Both the position numbers and the translations under genes were made by a program. A DNA stretch of 64,000 nucleotides from Pseudomonas sp. 8AS (GTDB taxonomy: Bacteria; Pseudomonadota; Gammaproteobacteria; Pseudomonadales; Pseudomonadaceae). The notes under the pieces were generated by a model. The model was not told the DNA's origin and made no database searches. It saw only the letters and a list, made by a program, of their open reading frames with translations. This document shows positions 46,892 through 53,726 of the stretch, in pieces; position 1 is the stretch's first letter, and every line of letters starts with the position of its first letter. The stretch spans positions 1,822,117 to 1,886,116 of the forward strand of contig NZ_LR733406.1 of the NCBI RefSeq assembly GCF_902506505.1. The letters are read 5' to 3'.

Positions 46892-47620
46892 TTACAGGTA
46901 AAGCCGTTCGGTGTTGTGGAAGCCGCGGCCGTTTTCCGGGCGCGAGGTGCGGCAGAGCACGCTGATGCCATCGCTCTGCACCTGCTGCCAGCTGAGCTGC
47001 ACCGGCTTGGGCGCGTACGCAGGATTCGGGTCCATGGGGTGCTGCAGGGCGGTGAGCACCACCAGGCAGTCCATCGGCGCATAGAGCTCGAGGTAGTCGC
47101 CGGCTTTGGAGTTGCCGGCTTCGAAGTGGAAGCAGCCGTCGCTATCGACCGTGACCTTGCTGAACAGGTTGAGGTTCATCAGCAGGTCCGCGAGGCCAAG
47201 GTCCCACTTGCCCAGTTCCACCAGCAGGTTGTCCATGCCATTGCGGAAGAAGCCGTTGCGCAGCTCCTGATAGCGCCCGGCGCCGTACTTCTCGGCCACT
47301 TCCGCCGCGTTGAGCAGGCCGCCAATGCTGTCATGCCAGCCGCAGGTATCGGCGGTGATGGCTGCGAGGATTCTGCCCATATCCGAGTACAGGCAGTGGC
47401 CGGCGGTGAGCCTGGCGGTGTGTTGGCACTTGAGGGTGTCCGGCAGGTTCAGGCGTTCGCTCTTCTCGTGGGCATTGAGCAGCAGCAGGCTGACGTTGGC
47501 TCCACCTTCGATATCGGTAATGCGCAGCAGCTGGCCGCGCTTGAGGACGAAGGAGGTGTGGCCGCCACCGGGCACGAGTTCCTCGTACAGCGTGGGGCGC
47601 AGGGTGAGTGCAGCGGTCAT
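46892..47620 (-). CDS. Carboxyguanidine deiminase subunit (DUF1989, UAAP-type)
   Basis: A 242-residue paralogue of the next gene, with the same core ([45 protein letters not shown]). The two probably form a heteromer: pathway work on the family showed that both are required to turn carboxyguanidine into allophanate and ammonia. TAAGGAG precedes the ATG at 47620. The pair follows the ATPase gene closely (10 bases). Confidence 0.88.
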   Translation of the reverse strand: MTAALTLRPTLYEELVPGGGHTSFVLKRGQLLRITDIEGGANVSLLLLNAHEKSERLNLPDTLKCQHTARLTAGHCLYSDMGRILAAITADTCGWHDSIGGLLNAAEVAEKYGAGRYQELRNGFFRNGMDNLLVELGKWDLGLADLLMNLNLFSKVTVDSDGCFHFEAGNSKAGDYLELYAPMDCLVVLTALQHPMDPNPAYAPKPVQLSWQQVQSDGISVLCRTSRPENGRGFHNTERLYL

Positions 47621-47630
47621 GGGATGCTCC

Positions 47631-48425
47631 TTACAGGGCCGGTTGCAGGTCGCCGGTGATGTGCGCCGGCAACGCCGCGACGGCGGCGCGCTGGGCGCGG
47701 CGGTCGCTGTTCAGGGGGATGTCGTAGGTGATGCGCGCGCCGAAGGCGTTCGGCGCATGCGGATCGATGCGGGGCTTGTCGAACACCAGCAGGCGGGTGC
47801 CGAGGCTGAAACCCTCACTCAGATCATGGGTGACCATAAACACGGTCAGTCCGGTCTCGTGCCACAGCTCCAGCAGCAGGGCGTGCATGTCCTTGCGGAT
47901 GCCCGGGTCCAGCGCGCCGAAGGGCTCGTCGAGCAGCAGCACGCGCGGTTTCATGATCAGCGCCTGGGCGATGGCCAGACGTTGCTGCATGCCGCCGGAC
48001 AGCGCGCTGGGGTACTTGTCCAGGGCATGGCCGAGGCCGACCTTGCGCAGAATGGCTTCGGCCTGGGCGCGGGCGTCGCGCTTGGCGGCGCCGAACAGGC
48101 GGCCGAGCAGTGGCGAGCGTGGCAGCTCCAGGCCGATGGCCACGTTGTCCAGCACCGACAGGTGCGGGAACACCGAGTAGCGCTGGAATACCACGCCGCG
48201 GCTGCTATCCGGCTCGCCGGGCAGCGGTTGGCCGGCCAACAGAATTTCACCCTTGCTCGGCCGTTCCTGGCCCAGCAGCAGGCGCAGGAAGGTCGACTTG
48301 CCGCAGCCGGAGGCGCCAACCAGGGTGCAGAACTCGCCTTCGTTGATGCTGAGGTTCAAGTGCTCAAGTACGACCTGGTCACCGTACTCCTGCCAGACGT
48401 TTTTGACTTCGATGAAGGCGCTCAT
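47631..48425 (-). CDS. ABC transporter ATP-binding protein, guanidine/urea-derivative importer
   Basis: A 264-residue ATPase of the nitrate/taurine/sulfonate importer type. Walker A GASGCGKST, signature LSGGMQQR, Walker B VLLLDEPFGALD and the switch VTHDLSEG are intact. The start overlaps the stop of the permease gene by four bases. It should energise uptake of guanidine or a related small cationic compound via the adjacent permease and binding proteins. Confidence 0.92.
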   Translation of the reverse strand: MSAFIEVKNVWQEYGDQVVLEHLNLSINEGEFCTLVGASGCGKSTFLRLLLGQERPSKGEILLAGQPLPGEPDSSRGVVFQRYSVFPHLSVLDNVAIGLELPRSPLLGRLFGAAKRDARAQAEAILRKVGLGHALDKYPSALSGGMQQRLAIAQALIMKPRVLLLDEPFGALDPGIRKDMHALLLELWHETGLTVFMVTHDLSEGFSLGTRLLVFDKPRIDPHAPNAFGARITYDIPLNSDRRAQRAAVAALPAHITGDLQPAL

Positions 48426-49237
48426 GCTTTTGCTCCTTCATACCAGGGGAAGAGCAGCCGGGTGGTCTGGCGCAGGCCCAGGTCCATCAGCCAGGCGAGC
48501 AGGGTGATCCACACCACGTACGGCAGGATCACGTCCATGGCCATGTAACGGCGCACGAGGAAAATTCGGTAGCCGAGGCCGTCGGTACTGGCGATGGCCT
48601 CGGCGGCGATCAGGAACAGCCAGGCCGAGCCGAGCACCAGGCGCAGGGCGATCAGCAGGCGCGGCAGCAGTTGCGGCAGTACCACGCGCAGGATCAGCGT
48701 CCAGGTGCTGGCGCCGAGGGTCTGCGCCTTGATCAGGATTTCCGCCGGAATCTCGCGGGCGCGCTGCTCCAGATCACGGGCCAGCACCGGGGTGATGCCG
48801 ATAACGATCAGCATCACCTTGGACAGCTCGCCCAGGCCGAAGACGATAAACAGGATCGGCAGTATCGCCAGCGGCGGCACCATCGACAGCACGGTCAGCA
48901 GTGGTGACAGCGGCGCGCGGAACAGCGGCAGTATGCCGGCGGCTATCCCCAGGCACAGGCCGGCCAGGGCCGCGATGGCGATGCCCATGCCGAGGCGCGA
49001 CAGGCTGGCGGCGCTGTCCTGCCAGAACAGGTACTCGCCGCTGCGCTTGTCCTCGGTAAAGGCCAGGCGGTCGATGGCACTGACCATCTGGCTGGCGCTG
49101 GGCAGCAGCTTGTCGTTGGGGTTGTCCGTCAGCCGCGCGGCCGAGCCCATGAAGTAGGCGAACAGCAGCAGGGCGAAGGGCAACAGGATCAGCAGCAGGC
49201 GACCGCCGCGGTCCGGGTGTCGGTTGATCAGGCGCAT
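48422..49237 (-). CDS. ABC transporter permease, guanidine/urea-derivative importer
   Basis: A 271-residue membrane protein with six predicted helices. The EAA-like loop needed for ATPase contact is visible in IKAQTLGASTWTLILRVVLP. The start at 49237 (MRLINRHPDRGGRLL) has GAGGAGC immediately upstream; a longer frame has no such site. One permease serves two binding proteins. Confidence 0.9.
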   Translation of the reverse strand: MRLINRHPDRGGRLLLILLPFALLLFAYFMGSAARLTDNPNDKLLPSASQMVSAIDRLAFTEDKRSGEYLFWQDSAASLSRLGMGIAIAALAGLCLGIAAGILPLFRAPLSPLLTVLSMVPPLAILPILFIVFGLGELSKVMLIVIGITPVLARDLEQRAREIPAEILIKAQTLGASTWTLILRVVLPQLLPRLLIALRLVLGSAWLFLIAAEAIASTDGLGYRIFLVRRYMAMDVILPYVVWITLLAWLMDLGLRQTTRLLFPWYEGAKA

Positions 49238-49270
49238 GGCGCTCCTCAAGGTTGCCGCGTCCACAAGGCT

Positions 49271-49317
49271 GAGACGCGCAGCGTCTCGGGCTGCGTTCCC
49301 ACGCGGAGCGTGGGAAC
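49271..49317. repeat. Two small palindromes between binding protein and permease genes
   Basis: GAGACGCG-CAGCGTCTC (49271-49287) and GTTCCCACGC-GGA-GCGTGGGAAC (49295-49317) are consecutive hairpins. The second is a common pseudomonad intergenic palindrome. They may stabilise or separate the mRNA of the abundant binding protein from that of the permease. Confidence 0.7.
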
Positions 49318-49328
49318 GATCAGGCACC

Positions 49329-50396
49329 TCAGAGCGTGCCGTCGGCCGCCATCTGCATGTACGCAGGATCGAAGCGCAGCTTGACGTTGCCCTTGTCGCC
49401 GGTGGTGATGCCCTTGGCGAAGCTCATGCCGACCGCTTCGGCGCTTTGCGCGCCTTCACCGAGCAGGCCGTGGCTGAAGGAGAACGCGGCCACCTTGCTC
49501 ATGGTCGCCGGCAGTTTCGGGCTGTTGGCGAAGGCCACGGCATCCTTGGCGCTGTAGAACATCTTGGTCGCCGCCAGTTGCGCGTCGTAGCCGGCCAGGT
49601 CGGTGCCGGAGGCCTTGGCCATATGCTCGCGCGCAGCGATGCCGGCCGGGGTGCTGGCGCTCATGGTGGCCATGATTTCGTACCAGGCGCCGGTCAGGGC
49701 TTTGCCAAGGGCCGGGTTGTCTTTCAGGGTGTCGCTGTTGACCACCATCAGGTCGATGATCTCGCCGGGGATCTGGCTGGAGTCGAACACCTTGGTCACG
49801 CTCGGGGTGGCTTCGATTTCGGCCAGCAGCGGGTTCCAGGTGGCGACCGCGGTGACGTCATCGGTGGCGAAGGCGGCGACCAGGTCGGCGTCGGAAGTGT
49901 TGACCACCTTGAGGTCTTTCTCCGCCAGGCCGGCGCGCTCCAGGCCGCGGGCCAGCAGGTAGTGGGAGACGGACAGTTCCACCAGGTTGACGTCCTGGCC
50001 CTTGAGGTCGCCGAGGGTCTTCTTCTCGCCCTTGAGCACGATGCCGTCGTTGCCGTTGGAGAAGTCGCCGATGATCAGCGCGGTGCTGTCCACGCCGCCG
50101 GCCGCCGGGATGGTCAGGGCATCCATGTTGGTCATGGTGCAGCCGTCGAACTGGCCGGCACTGTACTGGTTGATCGACTCGACGTAGTCATTGAGCTGCA
50201 CCACATCGATGCTGATGTCGTACTTCTTCGCCCACTTGGCGACGATGCCTTCGGCCTGCCCGTATTCCCACGGCATCCAGCCGGCATAGATGGTCCAGCA
50301 GACGCTGAAATCGGTCTTCGGGGCGGCGAGGGCGGGGAAACTCAGGGCGGCGGACAGGCCGGTAGCGATCAGCGAGGACAGCAGGGACTTGCGCAT
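49329..50396 (-). CDS. Periplasmic substrate-binding protein 1 (guanidine locus)
   Basis: A 355-residue lipid-free binding protein with a signal peptide (MRKSLLSSLIATGLSAALSF, cut near ALA). It is of the ABC taurine/nitrate-type SBP family; a Trp- and Tyr-rich pocket (CWTIYAGWMPWEYG) and TMTNMDALTIPAAGGVDST are notable. The second binding protein at 50820 shares these motifs closely (CWSIYAGWMLWGQ, AMTNMDALTIPAAAGVDST). It has its own guanidine-I riboswitch upstream at 50465-50572. The presumed ligand is guanidine or a guanidine-containing compound. Confidence 0.9.
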   Translation of the reverse strand: MRKSLLSSLIATGLSAALSFPALAAPKTDFSVCWTIYAGWMPWEYGQAEGIVAKWAKKYDISIDVVQLNDYVESINQYSAGQFDGCTMTNMDALTIPAAGGVDSTALIIGDFSNGNDGIVLKGEKKTLGDLKGQDVNLVELSVSHYLLARGLERAGLAEKDLKVVNTSDADLVAAFATDDVTAVATWNPLLAEIEATPSVTKVFDSSQIPGEIIDLMVVNSDTLKDNPALGKALTGAWYEIMATMSASTPAGIAAREHMAKASGTDLAGYDAQLAATKMFYSAKDAVAFANSPKLPATMSKVAAFSFSHGLLGEGAQSAEAVGMSFAKGITTGDKGNVKLRFDPAYMQMAADGTL

Positions 50397-50464
50397 GGGT
50401 AGACCTCCAGTTCCAGGGAATGCGGGCAGGAGCGGCGCGGCACGTGCCTGGCTGACCAGGTGGC

Positions 50465-50572
50465 GCGTTCTCCCGGGCTTTTATCCCGCCGTGTAACCCC
50501 GAACGAGGTCGCCAACTCTCGGACCAGTCACTTGCCGCACTCTGTGGAGAACGGCGAGCCGGAACCCTAGTC
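50465..50572 (-). promoter_or_regulatory. Guanidine-I (ykkC) riboswitch 1
   Basis: Read on the minus strand the region opens CTAGGGTTCCGG, then ACTGGTCCGAGAG, ACGGCGGGATAAAAGCC and CCCGGGAGAACGC, the conserved blocks of the guanidine-I aptamer in the right order and spacing. It lies about 70 bases upstream of the first binding-protein start. No oligo-T terminator is visible before the gene, so control may act at translation or through an unseen structure. Guanidine binding should raise expression. Confidence 0.9.
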
Positions 50573-50789
50573 AGCCATTGCAAATTGTCGTGCCGCGCCC
50601 CTTGCGGGGTGCTTCTGCATGTTTGAGCTAAAGCGAACATCGTGCCAGCTGAAGCAAACCCCTTGGCCTGGGGCTTTGCGCTGTGAGCCTGGTTGCGGCT
50701 GGGGTGAGTGGTTGTGCCATGCTGGTGCGCGGTGTTCGTTGTTGGTGCATGGGTTGTGCCTGATCATGCGCGCAACCCCTTGTCGCCAG

Positions 50790-50807
50790 GTGCGGATAAG
50801 TCCGCAC
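50790..50807 (-). terminator. Hairpin after binding protein 2
   Basis: GTGCGGA-CTTA-TCCGCAC on the minus strand, 13 bases beyond the stop of the second binding-protein gene, with no T run. Likely an RNA-stabilising or attenuating hairpin between the two binding-protein genes. Confidence 0.5.
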
Positions 50808-50819
50808 GCTACAAAAGCG

Positions 50820-51896
50820 TTAAAGCTTGGCTTCGGCGGCCTGCTGCATATAGCTGGGGTCGAAACGCAGCTTGATCTGCGCCGGGTTGCCCAGCACGCG
50901 GTTGCCGCTGAAGGAAATGCCCAGCTGCTGCAGGCCGTTGCCCTGGTTGCCGAGTAGCTGGTGCGCATCGGCGAAGCCGGCCACGCGCTGCATCAGCAGG
51001 GGCATCTTCTCGCTGCTGGCGAAGGCATAGGCCGAGCGCGGCGCATAGAAGGAGCGGATGGTCTTCAGTTGCAGCTCGAAGTCTTCCAGGGTGGTGCCGG
51101 CGGCGGTTGCCATCTGCGTGCGGGCGGCCTTGCCTTCGGCGGTCGGCATGCCCATCAGGCGCATGCCTTCGTACCAGGCGCCGGTCAGTGCCTTGCCCAG
51201 TTCCGGGTGGGCGGCGAGGGTGGCGCTGTTGATCACCAGCAGGTCGAGGATTTCCCCGGGGATATGGTGCGAGCTGAACACCAGGGTGCTGTCGCCGTCC
51301 TGGCGCAGGTCGGCGAGGATCGGGTTCCAGGTCACCAGCGCATCACCCTTGCCGCTGCGCCAGGCCTGGGCCAGGTCCTTGTCCGAGACGTTCTCGATCT
51401 TCACCTCGCTCTCGTCCAGGTGCGCCCATTCCAGTGCGCGGCCGAGCAGGTAGTGGGATACCGAGTTTTCCACCAGCAGGATGGTCTTGCCCTTGAGGTC
51501 CTTGATGTCGCGATCCGCGCCGCGGATCAGGATGCCGTCGGCGCCGGCGGAAAAGTCGCCGACGATCAGTGCGGTGGAGTCGACCCCGGCAGCGGCCGGG
51601 ATGGTCAGGGCGTCCATATTGGTCATGGCGCAGGCGGCGTAGTCGCCGGCGGTGTATTGCTCGATGGAGGCGACGTAGTCCGGTACCTGCTCGACCTCGA
51701 TCTGGATGCCGTACTTCTTCGCCCACTTGTCGATGATGCCCTGTTCGGCCATCTGCCCCCAGAGCATCCAGCCGGCGTAGATCGACCAGCAGACCTTGAA
51801 CTTGGGTGTTTCCGCGCTGGCGCCGGGCGCTTGCACAAACAGCAGGGCCAGCAGGCAGGCGGGAAGCAGACGGGCGAACAGGGAACGACAGGGCAT
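50820..51896 (-). CDS. Periplasmic substrate-binding protein 2 (guanidine locus)
   Basis: A 358-residue paralogue of the next binding protein, roughly half identical in the aligned parts. Signal peptide LLPACLLALLFVQAPGASAE precedes KFKVCWSIYAGWMLWGQ. The start at 51896 has GAGGT upstream; the longer frame reads through the riboswitch and is not credible. Preceded by its own guanidine-I riboswitch. Differences in the pocket loops (QMAEQGIIDKW versus YGQAEGIVAKW) suggest related but distinct ligands or affinities. The first gene of the operon. Confidence 0.9.
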   Translation of the reverse strand: MPCRSLFARLLPACLLALLFVQAPGASAETPKFKVCWSIYAGWMLWGQMAEQGIIDKWAKKYGIQIEVEQVPDYVASIEQYTAGDYAACAMTNMDALTIPAAAGVDSTALIVGDFSAGADGILIRGADRDIKDLKGKTILLVENSVSHYLLGRALEWAHLDESEVKIENVSDKDLAQAWRSGKGDALVTWNPILADLRQDGDSTLVFSSHHIPGEILDLLVINSATLAAHPELGKALTGAWYEGMRLMGMPTAEGKAARTQMATAAGTTLEDFELQLKTIRSFYAPRSAYAFASSEKMPLLMQRVAGFADAHQLLGNQGNGLQQLGISFSGNRVLGNPAQIKLRFDPSYMQQAAEAKL

Positions 51897-51949
51897 GGTT
51901 GACCTCGGGCAGAAGAAACGGGCACAGGATGGCGGCAGCCAAGCGCTGC

Positions 51950-52057
51950 GCGTTCTCCCGGGCTTTTGTCCCGCCGTGTGACCTCTGCCGAGGTTGTCCA
52001 CTCTCGGACCAGTCGCTTGCCCGTCTCGTTGCGGAGCGGGCAAGCCGGAACCCTAGT
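51950..52057 (-). promoter_or_regulatory. Guanidine-I (ykkC) riboswitch 2
   Basis: Minus strand: CTAGGGTTCCGGC, GACTGGTCCGAGAGTGG, ACGGCGGGACAAAAGCC and CCGGGAGAACGC in order, the same conserved blocks as the copy at 50465. GGGAC replaces GGGAT in the GGGAUAAAAGCC block. It lies about 60 bases before the second binding-protein start. Confidence 0.88.
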
Positions 52058-52375
52058 CGACCATTGCGATGATGTGCTGGTGCGATTGCGCGTGGCGGCA
52101 ATCCTGTGTCCGCCCTGCCTAGCGAATGGCGTGCCAAAGCGCCTGTTCGGGCGCCATTGCGCGGCCTGCGCGGCAGGTACGGAGCACTCTAGCATGCGCC
52201 TTTGCACCAACAGCGAGCCGTTTGCGCCGTGCCGGTGCACCGGTAATGCGCCGATACAACTTATGCGCGGGGCCGGCTCGGCACTTCATTCGGGGGGCAA
52301 GGGTCAAAGGCTGTGGGAGTGATCCCGGGCGCCGATATTCGTCGGCACCATCCCAGCGGTCGAAGGAGGCCGCCC
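52058..52375. other. Divergent region: guanidine operon promoter and lipoprotein promoter
   Basis: No gene is supported. The minus-strand promoter of the guanidine operon should lie just right of the riboswitch (52060-52200). A palindrome CCGGTGCACCGG at 52232-52243 is the clearest candidate operator. The right end leads to the lipoprotein gene at 52376. Confidence 0.45.
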
Positions 52376-52888
52376 ATGTTCATTCGAGCAGTCTTGTGTG
52401 CAGTTCTCGGCTTGAGTCTCGGCGGTTGCGTCGCCTATGGCGATGACCGCCCCCACTACCGTCAGTACGCCCCCTACAGCGGTTACCACGTGCAGTACTA
52501 CGAGACGTACCCGAGCTATCGGGTCTACCGCTATTACGACGATGACCGGCGTTACAGCGGCCACCATGACCGCTACCAGGAGCGCCGCCACTCCCACTAT
52601 GCCCCCGGTTATGACGGCCGTTATGACTGGCGCAACGACCGCCATCGCTCCGGTGAGCGGCAGCGTTATGGCGAGCAGCCGCGCTACCACGAGCAGCGTC
52701 GGCACAGCGAGCAGCCGCGCTATGGCTGGGATCGTCGCGAGGGCAAGGATGAGCGACGCCAGGGCTCCTGGCTGCGGCCGAGCGACCGCCGCGACGAGGG
52801 CCGCCAGCATGAGCGTCGCCACGACGAGCAGCGTCAGCAGCGTTCGTCGCACCAGGATGGCCAGCGCGGCTGGCGTATCGCCAACTGA
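52376..52888 (+). CDS. Tyr/Arg/His-rich lipoprotein
   Basis: A 170-residue protein with AAGGAGG before ATG 52376. Signal peptide ends in a lipobox LGGC (Cys about residue 18). The mature chain is strikingly low in complexity: Tyr, Arg, His, Asp and Gln dominate (YQERRHSHYAPGYDGRYDWR, repeated EQPRY and ERRH units). No known domain. Such compositions can bind metals, nucleic acids or cell wall. It lies just upstream of lapG, but a hairpin (GGCCCG / CGGGCC, 52932-52949) separates them. Confidence 0.75.
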   Translation: MFIRAVLCAVLGLSLGGCVAYGDDRPHYRQYAPYSGYHVQYYETYPSYRVYRYYDDDRRYSGHHDRYQERRHSHYAPGYDGRYDWRNDRHRSGERQRYGEQPRYHEQRRHSEQPRYGWDRREGKDERRQGSWLRPSDRRDEGRQHERRHDEQRQQRSSHQDGQRGWRIAN

Positions 52889-53000
52889 GGCCCGCGCCGA
52901 GCCGTAATGGCCGGCATCTGGCGATCCGTTAGGCCCGATCGAGCGGGCCGAGGATTGTGTTTTCAGCCTGCGCCACTCACCATGACGGCCGTTTATCGGT

Positions 53001-53705
53001 TTGGATGTACCGGCTTTGCCGATCGGTCGCCTCGTCTCTTTTCCGCAGCATCCGGGTAGGCCCGCGAAAGTGGTTTTTTTGCTGGTCTGCCTGGCCGTTG
53101 CCGGCGTTCTGCAGGCCGCTTGGGACTTCGGCCTGATCAGCTCGCAGGCGGAGAAACTCTACGGGCCGCTGGGCGAGGGACGCGGGCGCATCGATGACTG
53201 GCAGCGCCTGTTCGAGGCGCAGGCGGGCCAGGCCGAGCTGCAACAGCTGAAGGCGGTCAACCGCTTCTTCAACCTGCGCCTGCGCTTTCGCGACGACATC
53301 CAGCTGTGGCGGGTCAAGGACTACTGGGCCACCCCGGTGGAGGCCCTGTACCGCGGCGCCGGCGATTGCGAGGATTTCGCCATCGCCAAGTACTTCAGCC
53401 TGCGTCAGCTCGGGGTGCCCAGCCATAAACTGCGCATTACCTACGTCAAGGCGTTGCGCCAGAACCAGGCGCACATGGTGCTGACCTATTACCCGCAGCC
53501 CTCGGCGATACCGCTGGTGCTGGACAACCTGATCGATGCCATCGAGCCGGCCAACCGCCGGACCGACCTGGTGCCGGTCTATGCCTTCAATGCCGAAGGC
53601 TTGTGGCTGCCCGGAGCGGGCGGCGGCAAGCAGGTCGGCGATGCCAAGCGCCTGTCGCGCTGGCAAGACCTGTTGAAAAAAATGCGTGCCGAGGGATTTC
53701 CCTGA
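53001..53705 (+). CDS. lapG: LapG-type periplasmic cysteine protease (transglutaminase-like)
   Basis: A 234-residue protein from a TTG start; a GTG at 53070 with GGTAGG upstream is the alternative and would shorten the signal region. Signal or anchor segment VVFLLVCLAVAGVLQAAW; mature bacterial transglutaminase-like cysteine protease domain with Cys in GAGDCEDFAIAKYF, His in NQAHMVLTYY and Asp in LDNLIDAIEP. LapG cleaves the N-terminal retention module of large adhesins when LapD lets it go. It is followed 21 bases later by lapD. Confidence 0.9.
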   Translation: MDVPALPIGRLVSFPQHPGRPAKVVFLLVCLAVAGVLQAAWDFGLISSQAEKLYGPLGEGRGRIDDWQRLFEAQAGQAELQQLKAVNRFFNLRLRFRDDIQLWRVKDYWATPVEALYRGAGDCEDFAIAKYFSLRQLGVPSHKLRITYVKALRQNQAHMVLTYYPQPSAIPLVLDNLIDAIEPANRRTDLVPVYAFNAEGLWLPGAGGGKQVGDAKRLSRWQDLLKKMRAEGFP

Positions 53706-53726
53706 TAACGGCCGAGGGGTTTATGC

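Noticed and set aside
53001..53072. Firm choice of lapG start
   Set aside because: TTG 53001 gives a better signal peptide, GTG 53070 a better ribosome-binding site; neither can be preferred with certainty, so only the longer form is reported with the caveat.
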